A DNA stretch of 44,621 nt from Alistipes sp. Its GTDB lineage: Bacteria; Bacteroidota; Bacteroidia; Bacteroidales; Rikenellaceae. Numbering within the stretch: position 1 is the first letter of the stretch; each line of letters begins with the position of its first letter. Position numbers and translations under genes: made by a program. Under the pieces are notes generated by a model that saw only the letters and a program-made list of their open reading frames with translations, did not search any database and was not told where the DNA came from. The stretch spans positions 1 through 44,621 of the forward strand of contig JAHZDG010000016.1 of assembly GCA_019422485.1 (NCBI GenBank), in the 5' to 3' direction. Below, one piece after another: positions 15,470 through 24,991 of the stretch.

Positions 15470-17938
15470 TTATTTTGAATCGGCTTTGGTGGCGGTTTTT
15501 GGTGCGGAGAGTGTTTCGAGATCGGGAAGTTGCAGCACCGGATGGACTTTGTTTAGGTCGGCGGCTTCGATTTCGGCGGTCGTCTGGAGGCGTATGTCGG
15601 CAGAGGAGGCTCCGATCAGGAAACGGTAGGTCCCGCCTTCGATCTGCCAGCGATTCGTTTCGGCATTGAACGAGGCCAGCAGCTCTTTCGAAAGGAACAG
15701 TTCGAGGGTTTGACTTTCGCCGGGTTGCAGCAGTTTTGTTTTGGCGAAGGCTTTCAGCTCCTTGGACGGTTTGGGCATGTCTTTTCCCGGGGCGGCAACG
15801 TAGAGTTGGGCGACTTCTCGGCCGGGCCGTTTCCCTGTGTTGGTGAGGGTGCAACGGATCCGGAATCCGTCCGGTTCGCGGGTCAGGGTCATATCCCGGA
15901 AAGTGAAGGTTGTGTAGCTCAGGCCATAACCGAACGGATAGGAAACCTCTACGTCTCGGGTGTCGAAATAGCGGTAGCCGACGAACACGCCCTCTTCATA
16001 GATTGTATAATCCAGGTTTTTGGTGCCGGTGTAAGGCAGCGTGTGGTTGGTCGAGAGCGATTCGTGGAACACCTCGATATCCAGGTCTTCTCGATGCGGA
16101 AAGTTGGCGGCCGTGGGGTCGTCTTCGTAACGCATGGCAAAACTCATCGGCAGCCGGCCAGCCGGTGTTGTTTTACCGGTGAGAACATCTGCAATGGCAT
16201 GCCCTCCTTCCTGACCTGGCAGCCAGGCTACCAGAATTGCGTCCGGGATCGCTTTCCAGGAGGCGGTTTCCACCGGCCCCCCGATATTCAGCACAACGAT
16301 CACCTTTTTCCCGACGGCATGAAAGGCGTCGCTCACGCGGCGAATCAAACTCAGTTCCACTTCGGACAGATAGTAGTCCGTACCCACGATGCGATCGAAC
16401 AGTTCGCCGCAGATTCGTCCGATTGTGATGACCGCAACATCCTGGGTGCGGGCCTGACGGGCGATTTCAGCGTCGGAAACCACCATTTGGCGTGCTTGCG
16501 GACGGATATGGTGTTCCCACCAGCGTTTGGGAGCGGGCAGGGCTGCTTTGTCGTCAAAGATGTATTGACGGTAGGTCTGTTGCAGTTTCTTTTCGGGACG
16601 AATGCCGGCGGCGGCCAGTCCTTCGTCGAGCGAAACCGTGTAGGCGCTGTTGACCGTTCCGCTTCCGGTGCCTCCCGGCAACAGATCATAAGACGATACT
16701 CCGAACAGAGCGGCTTTGCGGACCGAAGAGGCGAGCGGCAGAGTATTATCTCGGTTGCTGAGCAACACCATACCCTCAGAGGCAGCTTCGCGGGCGATGG
16801 CGGCAGAGGCTTTCAGGTCGGGTTGGTTCGAGAAGGGGTAACGGGCGAAGTGAGGCGATCGGAGAATCAACTCCAATACATGTCGCACGTTGCGGTCGAT
16901 GTCTTTTATTGAGAGACGTCCTTGCTGGACTGCCTCCAGCATCTCGGCTCGTTGTTTGGGCAGGCCGGGCATGAGCAGGTCGCAGCCCGCATAGACATTC
17001 CGAAAGGTGTTGTCTGCTCCCAGCCAGTCGGAAACGACCACTCCTTTGTAGCCCCATTCGTCCCGTAGTACGGTCGTGAGCAGATCGACGCGTTCTGCCG
17101 TGTAGGTGCCGTTGAGTTTGTTGTAGGAGCTCATGATGGTCCAGGGATCGGCCTCCTTGACGATGATCTCGAACGGACGCAGATACATTTCTCGCAGGGT
17201 GCGGGGATCGACTATTGAGCTGTTGTTGAGGCGGTTGGTTTCCTGGTTGTTGGCGGCGAAGTGTTTGATCGACACGCCGACATGTTGTTGCTGAATCCCT
17301 TTGACCATGGCTACGCCGATTTTTCCGGTCAGCAACGGGTCTTCCGAATAATATTCGAAGTTCCGGCCGTTGAGGGGGTTGCGTTGCAGGTTCATCCCCG
17401 GGCCAAGCAGCACGTCGACTCCGTATTCGTGTACTTCATTCCCTATGGCCAAGCCTACACGTCGTACCAGGGCGGTGTCCCAGGTGGCGGCCAGTTGAGT
17501 ACCGATCGGAAACTGGGTGGCATAAAAAGTTTGGTCGGTACTGTCGCGTTTGGCAGAAATGCGCAGACCGGCCGGGCCGTCGGCAAAAACGATGGCCGGA
17601 ATGCCCAATCGTTCGATTGGGAAAGTGGTGCCTGCGGCTCCCGGCACCAGTTTGCGGGTTTGGCCGATGATGGCGGCTTCGAGGTCAGTGGCACTGGTGC
17701 CGGCTCCGACCAGCAGATAGACTTTTTCTTCGAGGGTCATCGCATCGATCACCTCTTGTAAAGGAGCGATCCCCAGTTGGGGTGCGGATGCGGTATCGGG
17801 CTGGGTAGCGGCAACGGTTTGTTGTCCGGAAACAGACTGAACAAGCGTCGCGGAAAATGCACAGGCTGGCGTTCCAATGGTGCTGACCGTAGCGACTAAC
17901 AGCATTAGTAAACCATGTTTCCAGGTCATTTTTTTCAT
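15470..17938 (-). CDS. Exported beta-glucosidase-like GH3 glycoside hydrolase
   Basis: 822 residues with signal peptide (MKKMTWKHGLLMLLVATVS...CAFSA). GH3 N-terminal barrel at about 60-370: MTLEEKVYLLVGAG, GIPAIVFADGPAGLRI, GPGMNLQRNPLNGRNFEYYSEDP, and GVSIKHFAANNQE with the Lys-His pair. The nucleophile is Asp304 in VVSDWLGA. The alpha/beta sandwich (about 390-640) and a C-terminal FnIII-like domain (about 680-770, REVAQLYVAAPGKDMPKP) complete the usual BglX-type plan. It probably releases beta-linked monosaccharides in the periplasm or at the surface; the exact linkage cannot be read. A Lys/Ala/Thr-rich tail ends the protein. Confidence 0.93.
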   Translation of the reverse strand: MKKMTWKHGLLMLLVATVSTIGTPACAFSATLVQSVSGQQTVAATQPDTASAPQLGIAPLQEVIDAMTLEEKVYLLVGAGTSATDLEAAIIGQTRKLVPGAAGTTFPIERLGIPAIVFADGPAGLRISAKRDSTDQTFYATQFPIGTQLAATWDTALVRRVGLAIGNEVHEYGVDVLLGPGMNLQRNPLNGRNFEYYSEDPLLTGKIGVAMVKGIQQQHVGVSIKHFAANNQETNRLNNSSIVDPRTLREMYLRPFEIIVKEADPWTIMSSYNKLNGTYTAERVDLLTTVLRDEWGYKGVVVSDWLGADNTFRNVYAGCDLLMPGLPKQRAEMLEAVQQGRLSIKDIDRNVRHVLELILRSPHFARYPFSNQPDLKASAAIAREAASEGMVLLSNRDNTLPLASSVRKAALFGVSSYDLLPGGTGSGTVNSAYTVSLDEGLAAAGIRPEKKLQQTYRQYIFDDKAALPAPKRWWEHHIRPQARQMVVSDAEIARQARTQDVAVITIGRICGELFDRIVGTDYYLSEVELSLIRRVSDAFHAVGKKVIVVLNIGGPVETASWKAIPDAILVAWLPGQEGGHAIADVLTGKTTPAGRLPMSFAMRYEDDPTAANFPHREDLDIEVFHESLSTNHTLPYTGTKNLDYTIYEEGVFVGYRYFDTRDVEVSYPFGYGLSYTTFTFRDMTLTREPDGFRIRCTLTNTGKRPGREVAQLYVAAPGKDMPKPSKELKAFAKTKLLQPGESQTLELFLSKELLASFNAETNRWQIEGGTYRFLIGASSADIRLQTTAEIEAADLNKVHPVLQLPDLETLSAPKTATKADSK

Positions 17939-18459
17939 GAGTTTCTATCCGATTTGGTTAGGGGGTGACGGTCATCTCGGAGGCGTATACAACGGATCGG
18001 TCGGACGCGTCATGTTAACAAAAGCAAAAATACAAAATAAATCATATCTGCAGAGCCTCGAGAAGCTCCTTTGGATTTTCTGTAAATAGTTGGAAGTATT
18101 TGTTAAAGATTGAGTTATGTTATTTTAAGGATGGAGTTTCGATAAGAAAATATACGGAACCAGAGGAGTGGAAAAATATGGAGATTAAAGGAGGATTCCG
18201 ATGCTTCGGGCTGATCGGAAAAGCAGGCGCTCGACGGCAGATCGAAGGCTCGGAGGAAGAATATTCTCCGCTTTTTCCTATCTTTACCCAGATTTCGATT
18301 TGGCCCGGTGAAACTGCAAAGGCTGGGTACCCTGTCGGTGTAGGAGGCCGGGTATGGCGCTGGGTGCAGGCGGTAGTCTGTCTCTTGTAAACCAGAAAAA
18401 CAATGAAATCGAGGCTGGGAACCGGCCTTTGGGAAGCATGGTTCGAAACGGAGAACGAT
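17939..18459. other. 521-nt divergent region between the GH3 gene and recG
   Basis: It is A/T-rich around 18010-18180 and contains the GH3 -7 element. Short open frames exist (for example 18100-18390), but their products are not protein-like and I leave them out. No RNA gene or strong hairpin seen. No TAnnTTTG match for recG was found. Confidence 0.4.
18025..18032 (-). promoter_or_regulatory. -7 element for the GH3 gene
   Basis: Read leftward, TATTTTTG, the same octamer as before the GH2 gene. It implies a leader of about 80 nt. No clear -33 partner. Confidence 0.3.
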
Positions 18460-20571
18460 ATGGCCAACGTATTGGAGAATGATATCAAATTTCTTAGCGG
18501 AGTGGGCGAACAACGCGCCGCTCTGTTGCGCAAGGAGCTGGGGGTGCAGACCATCGGCGACCTGCTCTATTATTTCCCGTTTCGATATCTCGACCGCAGC
18601 CGCATCTATTCCATCGCCGAAATCAGGGATGAGTCGTTGACCTACGTGCAGCTCAAGGCTCGGATCGTGGGTTTTCAGCATGTCGGGTCGGGGGCTAAAA
18701 AACGGTTCATCGCGCTGGTGGAGGATGCGACGGGCATGGCCGAACTGGTGTGGTTCAAGGGGATCAACTGGATCGAAAAACGACTCGAACAGGGTCGGGA
18801 ATATGTGATTTTCGGTCGGCCGACTTTTTTTAACGGGCAGCTGAATCTGATCCATCCCGAGGTGGAGTCGACCCTTTCGCAGCAGAATCGTCCGGTTCAT
18901 GGCGTGCAGGGAGTATACAGCACCACCGAACGACTCAATAATGGACATTTGGGAACCAAGGCCCTCTATACGCTGGTCTGCAACGCATGGGCTTTGGCCG
19001 AAAATCATCTGCGGGAGACGTTGCCGGACCGTATTTTGCAGGAAAATCACCTCATCGGGCTCAAAGACGCCCTGCGCAATATCCATTTTCCGGAAAACGA
19101 ACGCTTGTTGAAAGAGGCTCGGCTGCGGCTGAAGTTCGAAGAGTTGCTGGGGGTTCAGCTCAGTATTCTGCTCGAACGGGGACGTCGGATCGAGCGTCTG
19201 AAGGGGCATCTGTTTTCGTCGGTGGGCGAACGTTTCAATCGTTTTTATCAGGAGAAGCTGCCGTTCCCGCTGACCGGAGCCCAAAAGCGGGTGATCCGCG
19301 AAATCCGGCGGGATACTGTCAGCGGTCACCAGATGAACCGCCTGTTGCAGGGCGATGTCGGGAGCGGCAAAACGCTGGTCGCCCTGATGAGCATGTTGCT
19401 GGCCTGCGACAACGGCTATCAGGCCTGTCTGATGGCTCCGACCGAAATTCTGGCCAATCAACATTATGCGACCTTGAGCCGTATGCTGGAGGGGTTGCCG
19501 GTGAATGTACGTTTGTGGACGGGCTCGACCCGCAAAAAAGAACGGACAGAACTGAGTGCGGCCTTGTTGTCGGGCGAAACGGATATCCTGATCGGAACCC
19601 ATGCCCTGATCGAGGACGGGGTGCAGTTCCGGAATCTGGGGCTGGTGATCATCGACGAACAACACCGTTTCGGGGTAGAACAGCGGGCCCGCTTGTGGAG
19701 CAAGAATGACCGTCCGCCCCATGTGTTGGTGATGACGGCTACGCCCATTCCCCGGACGCTGGCCATGACCCTGTACGGGGATCTGGATGTCTCGGTGATC
19801 GACGAGCTGCCTCCGGGCCGCAAACCGATCAAAACACTGCATTATCGTGATTCACACCGTTTGCAGGTGTTCGGTTTCATTCGGAACGAAATTCGGAAGG
19901 GGCGTCAGATCTATATTGTCTATCCGCTGATCAAGGAGTCGGAGAAGATGGATTATAAGGACCTGGAGGACGGTTATGCCGGTATTACCCAGGCTTTCCC
20001 GCCGCCGGAATATGTGACGGTAGTCGTGCATGGCAAGATGAAGGCCGCCGACAAGGAGTACGGCATGAAACTTTTCAAGGATGGAGTGGCGCACATCATG
20101 GTGGCGACTTCGGTCATCGAGGTGGGAGTGGATGTGCCCAATGCCACGATCATGGTGATCGAGAGCGCCGAACGTTTCGGACTCTCGCAGTTGCATCAGC
20201 TGCGGGGACGTGTCGGTCGGGGCGGTGAACAGTCTTACTGTATACTGATGAGCGGCGATAAACTCTCGACGGACTCTCGCAAACGGTTGGCGGCCATGGT
20301 CGAGACCAATGACGGATTCCGTTTGGCGGAACTGGACCTCAAGTTGCGGGGACCCGGGGATATGAGCGGGACGTTGCAGAGCGGGTTGGCGTTCGATCTG
20401 AAAATCGCCAACCTCGGACAGGACGGGCAGGTTTTGACCCTGGCCCGTCAGGCTGCCGAACAGATTCTGGCGGACGATCCGCAGTTGGAACGTCCCGAAA
20501 ATCAATTGTTGCGCCAGTTGGCTACCCGCTATCGAAGTCGGCGCGAAGCCGATTTCAGCATGATTTCATAA
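18460..20571 (+). CDS. recG: ATP-dependent DNA helicase RecG
   Basis: A double-stranded DNA translocase that remodels stalled forks and Holliday junctions. About 703 residues. The wedge/OB domain at the N-terminus has LSGVGEQRAALLRKELGVQT and LLYYFPFRYLDRS. Helicase motifs: QGDVGSGKT (Walker A), APTEILANQH (Ia), IIDEQHRFGVEQR (DEQH box), TATPIPRTLA (III), ATSVIEVGVDVPNAT and QLHQLRGRVGRG (VI). I prefer ATG 18460 to the longer reading from 18403: MANVLENDIKFLSGVG matches the normal RecG start and GGAG lies 5-8 nt upstream. Confidence 0.97.
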   Translation: MANVLENDIKFLSGVGEQRAALLRKELGVQTIGDLLYYFPFRYLDRSRIYSIAEIRDESLTYVQLKARIVGFQHVGSGAKKRFIALVEDATGMAELVWFKGINWIEKRLEQGREYVIFGRPTFFNGQLNLIHPEVESTLSQQNRPVHGVQGVYSTTERLNNGHLGTKALYTLVCNAWALAENHLRETLPDRILQENHLIGLKDALRNIHFPENERLLKEARLRLKFEELLGVQLSILLERGRRIERLKGHLFSSVGERFNRFYQEKLPFPLTGAQKRVIREIRRDTVSGHQMNRLLQGDVGSGKTLVALMSMLLACDNGYQACLMAPTEILANQHYATLSRMLEGLPVNVRLWTGSTRKKERTELSAALLSGETDILIGTHALIEDGVQFRNLGLVIIDEQHRFGVEQRARLWSKNDRPPHVLVMTATPIPRTLAMTLYGDLDVSVIDELPPGRKPIKTLHYRDSHRLQVFGFIRNEIRKGRQIYIVYPLIKESEKMDYKDLEDGYAGITQAFPPPEYVTVVVHGKMKAADKEYGMKLFKDGVAHIMVATSVIEVGVDVPNATIMVIESAERFGLSQLHQLRGRVGRGGEQSYCILMSGDKLSTDSRKRLAAMVETNDGFRLAELDLKLRGPGDMSGTLQSGLAFDLKIANLGQDGQVLTLARQAAEQILADDPQLERPENQLLRQLATRYRSRREADFSMIS

Positions 20572-20606
20572 AAAGCCCGGAGGAAAAGGACTCCGGGCTT
20601 TTTTAT
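20571..20606. terminator. Terminator between recG and the converging helicase gene
   Basis: AAAAGCCCGGAG (20571-20582) pairs perfectly with CTCCGGGCTTTT (20591-20602), followed by TT. It overlaps the last base of the recG stop codon. Confidence 0.9.
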
Positions 20607-20672
20607 GTCGATCGGGTGATGTTTCTGGTACAGGGAGAATGATCCTGTTGTTTTATAAAAGACGGGGCGAAT

Positions 20673-23369
20673 TTAGAGAATCCGCAGTCGGGCAAATTTT
20701 TTCAACAACACTTTGGTGCCTACCGGGCCGAAATCGACCGTTAGTTTGACGTCGTTGGTCCACTCTTCGATGGCGGTGATTACGCCAGCCCCGAATTTGG
20801 CGTGTTCGACCCGCATGCCGACGGCGTATTCTCCAGAGGCGGCCGGAGCGGCTGAAAACCCGGTGGGGGGCGATCCGACAGGAGCCGATACCCCGGTCGG
20901 ACGGGACCCGACTCCGTAAACGGATCCGGGAGCGGATGCGCCTGAAACGCCCGTATGGGGTGCAGGTCGGGAGGCGCCCATCGAACGGAAACGTCCGTCG
21001 GGTTGGAGCGGTTTGACCTGTTGGGTTTCCCGGGGCGGATAATAGGTGCGGGGCTTGTCGGAATCGTAGCTCGTGCCTCGGGGATTGTAGCCGCCGCGTC
21101 CGGAACCGCTACCTGTCGGGCGCTGTGCCCCGGCATAGTTGCCGCTTCCCGGGCGGTAACCGTTAGAGCCGTGTCCGGCAGCATAGGTGCGTCCGGAATC
21201 GTTCCCTCCTTGACGTTGGCCGTAAGGGGATCCCGGTTGATAGGATCCGCCTCCGCCTCCGCCATAGGAGCGGGATTCGTTGCGATAGGCGGAACCTCCG
21301 GAACGGCCTCCGTCCGAGGCGTAGGAGCGACGGTAGGATGGGCTCTCTTCGTCACTTTCGTCATCCGGGGTGTTGAGGTCGAACGAGATGTCGAGATAAC
21401 GGGGATCGATTTCACTGAGGAAGCGGCTCGGACGGCTGAACGACATTTCACCCCATTTGAAGCGTGATTCGGCAAAGGTGAGTACGGCAGCCGTTTTGGC
21501 CCGGGTCAGGGCGACATAGAACAGCCGGCGTTCCTCTTCGAGTCCTTCCGAGCTTCCCAAACTCATGAGGCTGGGGAAGAGGTTCTCTTCCAGACCGGCA
21601 ATATAGACATACGAGAACTCGAGCCCCTTGGCGGCATGCACCGTCATAAGGGTCACTTTATTCTGGTCCTCGGGTTTGTCGGTGTCCATGTCGGTGAGCA
21701 GGGCGACGTTCTGCATCCACTCTTCGATGCCTACCGAAGCCTGGACCTGTTCGCCCGTCTCTTCGCTGAGTTTCTGCTGTTCGTCTACAAATACCCGGAT
21801 GGAGTTGATCAACTCTTCGATATTCTCCAGGGCGCTGATCGATTCGGGGGTCTGCTGCATTTTGTAGACGCCGATCAGTCCCGAACGGGTGGCGATCTCC
21901 AGCCCAAGGGTATAGGCCTCCATGGTGGCACGGGCCGCCGACATCTCGCCGATCAGCGTGGCAAAGGCGGTCACCTTTTTGGCGGCGGCTCCGGCCAGCT
22001 CCATCGAGGCCGGATCGAGGGTGCTGACGGCCTCCCAAAGGCTGATGCCGTGGCTTTCGGCCGCTGCCGCAATGCGCCCGATGGTCACGTCGCCGATTCC
22101 GCGGGCCGGGGTGTTGATTACCCGTCGGAACGCTTCGTTGTCCCGGGGGTTGATCACCAGTCGGATGTAGGCCAGCAGGTCTTTGATCTCCTTGCGCTGG
22201 TAAAACGAAAAGCCTCCGTAGATTTTATAGGGAATGTTGCGGGTGCGCAGGGCCTCTTCCAGCGCACGCGATTGGGCGTTGGTGCGGTAGAGGACGGCCA
22301 CTTCGCTGTACGGAACCTCCCGGCTCCGCACAGTGGCATAGATGTCCGAAGCGATCAGGGCCGACTCTTCGCGGTCGGTATAGGCCTTCATGACCTTGAT
22401 CTTCTCCCCTTCGTCCCCCGAAGAGAAGGCTTTCTTGCGGATCTGACGCTGGTTCTTTTCGATGACGCTGTTGGCGGCGTTGACAATGGTCTGGGTCGAG
22501 CGGTAGTTCTGTTCGAGTTTGAAGATCCGGGCGTTCGGGAAATCCTGCTGGAAACGCAGGATGTTTTCGATCTTCGCCCCTCGGAATGAGTAGATGCTCT
22601 GTGCATCATCCCCCACCACGCAGACATTGCCGTAACGTTCGGCCAGCCGGCGGACAATGACGTACTGGGCGAAGTTGGTGTCCTGGTACTCGTCCACCAG
22701 AATGTAGCGGAACTGTTCCTGGTATTTGGTCAGCGCTTCGGGATGGTCGCGGAACAGAATGTTGGTCATCAACAGCAGATCGTCGAAGTCCATGGCTCCG
22801 TTTTCGCGGCAGCGGCGGCAGTAGAGCTTGTAAATTTCCAGAAAGCGCGGAATCTTCAGTTCGCGGTCTTCCCCCTGCAGCGAGGCGTTGGCTTCGTAGG
22901 CTTCCGGGGTGACCAGGTTGTTTTTGGCGCGGCTGATCCGCGAAGCGACGTTGTTCGGTTTGTAGGTGTCTTCGTCAAGTTCCAGCTCGCGGATCGCCAG
23001 CTTGACCATGTTTTTGGCGTCGGCTGCATCGTAAATGGTGAAAGTCGACGGATAGCCCAGTAATTCGGATTCGGCCCTCAGAATACGGGCGAATACCGAG
23101 TGGAAAGTCCCCATCCAGAGCCCGCGACCCAATACCGGGGAGATCATGCCTCCGATACGTTCGCGCATTTCGCGGGCGGCCTTGTTGGTGAAGGTCAGGG
23201 CCAGGATGTGGTGGGCGGGGACGCCCTCCTGGAGCATGTAGGCGATACGCGAAGTGAGCACCCGGGTTTTGCCGGAGCCGGCCCCGGCGATGATCAGCGA
23301 GGGGTCTTGATAGTGTATGACGGCATCCCGTTGAGCGGGATTGAGGGATTGGAGCAGATCGTTGTTCAC
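20673..23369 (-). CDS. UvrD/PcrA-type ATP-dependent helicase with long Gly-rich linker
   Basis: A superfamily 1A 3'-5' DNA helicase for repair and replication. About 898 residues from GTG 23369. Motifs: GAGSGKT at 29-35 (Walker A), TFTNKAAREM, VDEYQDTN, VVGDDAQSIYSFRGA, EQNYRS, and VTLMTVHAAKGLEF with FYVALTRAK. The core ends near residue 665. Residues about 667-843 are a Ser/Gly/Tyr/Arg-rich low-complexity stretch (YGGGGGGSYQPG, GSGSGRGGYNPRG), followed by the Tudor-like C-terminal domain (VGMRVEHAKFGAGVITAIE) known in PcrA for RNA polymerase contact. The upstream TTG at 23444 lies inside the promoter, so GTG is favoured. Whether it is pcrA or uvrD cannot be decided by name alone. Confidence 0.95.
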   Translation of the reverse strand: MNNDLLQSLNPAQRDAVIHYQDPSLIIAGAGSGKTRVLTSRIAYMLQEGVPAHHILALTFTNKAAREMRERIGGMISPVLGRGLWMGTFHSVFARILRAESELLGYPSTFTIYDAADAKNMVKLAIRELELDEDTYKPNNVASRISRAKNNLVTPEAYEANASLQGEDRELKIPRFLEIYKLYCRRCRENGAMDFDDLLLMTNILFRDHPEALTKYQEQFRYILVDEYQDTNFAQYVIVRRLAERYGNVCVVGDDAQSIYSFRGAKIENILRFQQDFPNARIFKLEQNYRSTQTIVNAANSVIEKNQRQIRKKAFSSGDEGEKIKVMKAYTDREESALIASDIYATVRSREVPYSEVAVLYRTNAQSRALEEALRTRNIPYKIYGGFSFYQRKEIKDLLAYIRLVINPRDNEAFRRVINTPARGIGDVTIGRIAAAAESHGISLWEAVSTLDPASMELAGAAAKKVTAFATLIGEMSAARATMEAYTLGLEIATRSGLIGVYKMQQTPESISALENIEELINSIRVFVDEQQKLSEETGEQVQASVGIEEWMQNVALLTDMDTDKPEDQNKVTLMTVHAAKGLEFSYVYIAGLEENLFPSLMSLGSSEGLEEERRLFYVALTRAKTAAVLTFAESRFKWGEMSFSRPSRFLSEIDPRYLDISFDLNTPDDESDEESPSYRRSYASDGGRSGGSAYRNESRSYGGGGGGSYQPGSPYGQRQGGNDSGRTYAAGHGSNGYRPGSGNYAGAQRPTGSGSGRGGYNPRGTSYDSDKPRTYYPPRETQQVKPLQPDGRFRSMGASRPAPHTGVSGASAPGSVYGVGSRPTGVSAPVGSPPTGFSAAPAASGEYAVGMRVEHAKFGAGVITAIEEWTNDVKLTVDFGPVGTKVLLKKFARLRIL

Positions 23370-23441
23370 GGTAAAGAGGGGTTTCGAGGTGTGGGCCGGA
23401 AAGCGCGCTTTTGCGTAAAAGCGGCCGTCGCACAGCCGACG

Positions 23442-23473
23442 CAAAGGTAGCCTATTTTGCTCGAAGACGCAAT
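23442..23473 (-). promoter_or_regulatory. Promoter of the UvrD/PcrA gene
   Basis: Read leftward, ATTG (23473-23470), 20-nt spacer, TACCTTTG (23449-23442), fitting the Bacteroides consensus. Its position excludes the TTG 23444 start and supports GTG 23369 with a leader of about 65 nt. That leader carries a small GCTTTT/AAAAGC hairpin (23406-23421). Confidence 0.55.
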
Positions 23474-23798
23474 CGGAACGGGTCGGAAAAAACGACTTCG
23501 GAAAGGCGTGCCGGGAAGAAATTCTGACCGGTCGTTGAGTCTGAATTTGTTACGGGTCGGGATGGTGATTCGGGAGAAAGGAGTCCCAAGGATAAGTCTT
23601 TTTACGGCGGAACGGAAGAAAAATCGGAACCGGCAAGAAATCGTCCCGGGAAACGATTGCCGGGAGGATTCGGGCATCTGCGGGGGTGGGGAAAAGAGAA
23701 AGCGTCAAAGAAAGACGGAAATCGTCTCTGCGGGAGAGGGTGGTGTGCGAATCGTTGCAAAGAGCGGAAAAAGACTATCGATTTGTCAAAAAATATAA

Positions 23799-23806
23799 TA
23801 AATTTG
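23799..23806 (+). promoter_or_regulatory. Candidate -7 element for the Bat operon
   Basis: TAAATTTG matches TAnnTTTG and lies about 85 nt before the moxR ATG. The nearest TTTG (23782-23785) is only 13 nt upstream, shorter than the usual 19-21. Confidence 0.3.
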
Positions 23807-23888
23807 CAAGACGGTCGTTCGCTCAGTACGATCGAGGGGAGTGTAGCTGCTCACCCGACCTGAAAAGACTCTAAAACCGAAATAACCT

Positions 23889-24887
23889 ATGAGTGAGGTA
23901 ATCAATATTAAGGAACTCAACGAACGGATCGAGCGTGAAAGCGTTTTCGTGGACACGCTGAATCTGGAAATGAGCAAGGTGATCGTCGGCCAGAAACACC
24001 TGGTGGATACCCTGCTGATCGGCTTGCTGTCCGATGGACATATTCTGTTGGAAGGGGTTCCGGGTCTGGCCAAAACCTTGGCCATCACCACGCTGGCTAA
24101 AGCGGTGGATGCCCGTTTCAGCCGTATTCAGTTTACGCCCGACCTGTTGCCGGCCGACCTGCTGGGTACGCTGATCTACTCCCAGAAGACCGAAGAATTC
24201 GTGGTGAAGAAAGGTCCTATCTTCGCGAACTTTATCCTGGCGGATGAAATCAACCGTTCTCCGGCCAAGGTGCAGAGCGCCCTGCTGGAAGCCATGCAGG
24301 AAAAGCAGGTTACCATCGGCGATACGACCTATCCGCTGCCTCGGCCGTTCCTGGTGCTGGCGACGCAAAACCCCCTGGAGCAGGAAGGGACCTATCCGCT
24401 GCCCGAAGCCCAGGTGGACCGTTTCATGTTGAAGGTGCTGATTACCTATCCCAAGAAACAGGAAGAACGCGACATCATGCGCCTGAACCTCGACGGAGGC
24501 GGCATGCCTCAGCCCAATAAGGTGATCTCGCCCGAAGATGTGATGAAGGCCCGGGCTGTGGTGCATGACGTCTATATGGACGAAAAGATCGAAAAATACA
24601 TCGTGGACATCATCTTTGCCACGCGTGAACCTTCGGAATACAACCTCCAGAAACTCGTGCCGCTGATCAGTTATGGCGGGTCGCCGCGTGCGAGCATTTC
24701 ATTGGCCAAGGCTGCCAAGAGCTATGCCTTCATCAAACGCCGCGGGTATGTGATTCCGGAAGACGTGCGGGCCGTTTGTCACGACGTGCTGCGTCACCGC
24801 ATCGGCCTGACTTACGAAGCCGAAGCCGAAAATGTCTCGACCGAAGAGATCATTACCGAAATTTTGAATAACGTGGAAGTGCCCTAA
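23889..24887 (+). CDS. MoxR-family AAA+ ATPase
   Basis: 332 residues. An AAA+ chaperone-like ATPase, typically acting with VWA-domain partners in assembly or metal insertion. Walker A GVPGLAKT at 56-63, Walker B around FILADEINRSPAKVQSALLE, sensor 1 LATQNPLEQEGTYPLPEAQVDRF, and a C-terminal lid with PLISYGGSPRASISLAKAAK. It heads a rightward block of DUF58, VWA and TPR genes, the standard Bacteroidetes Bat (aerotolerance) setting. Start ATG 23889 (MSEVINIKELNERI) is the first in frame. Confidence 0.95.
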   Translation: MSEVINIKELNERIERESVFVDTLNLEMSKVIVGQKHLVDTLLIGLLSDGHILLEGVPGLAKTLAITTLAKAVDARFSRIQFTPDLLPADLLGTLIYSQKTEEFVVKKGPIFANFILADEINRSPAKVQSALLEAMQEKQVTIGDTTYPLPRPFLVLATQNPLEQEGTYPLPEAQVDRFMLKVLITYPKKQEERDIMRLNLDGGGMPQPNKVISPEDVMKARAVVHDVYMDEKIEKYIVDIIFATREPSEYNLQKLVPLISYGGSPRASISLAKAAKSYAFIKRRGYVIPEDVRAVCHDVLRHRIGLTYEAEAENVSTEEIITEILNNVEVP

Positions 24888-24991
24888 TTCGGGGCTTTCC
24901 TTTTGTTTTGGCTCCGGGACCTACGACCGCTGGTCCGGGAGCGGACGGTGCGTCGGGAAAGACTGCATAGTGATTTCTGTTCCGTGATACC

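Larger units (their letters stand above)
23370..23888. other. 519-nt divergent region between the helicase and moxR
   Basis: It contains the leftward helicase promoter and a rightward -7 candidate (23799-23806). Several overlapping short frames in 23450-23870 give Arg/Lys-rich products that look non-coding. No RNA gene recognised. Confidence 0.4.

Noticed and set aside
23370..23444. Alternative TTG start for the UvrD/PcrA gene
   Set aside because: The TTG at 23444 overlaps the TACCTTTG promoter element, so it would not be in the transcript.
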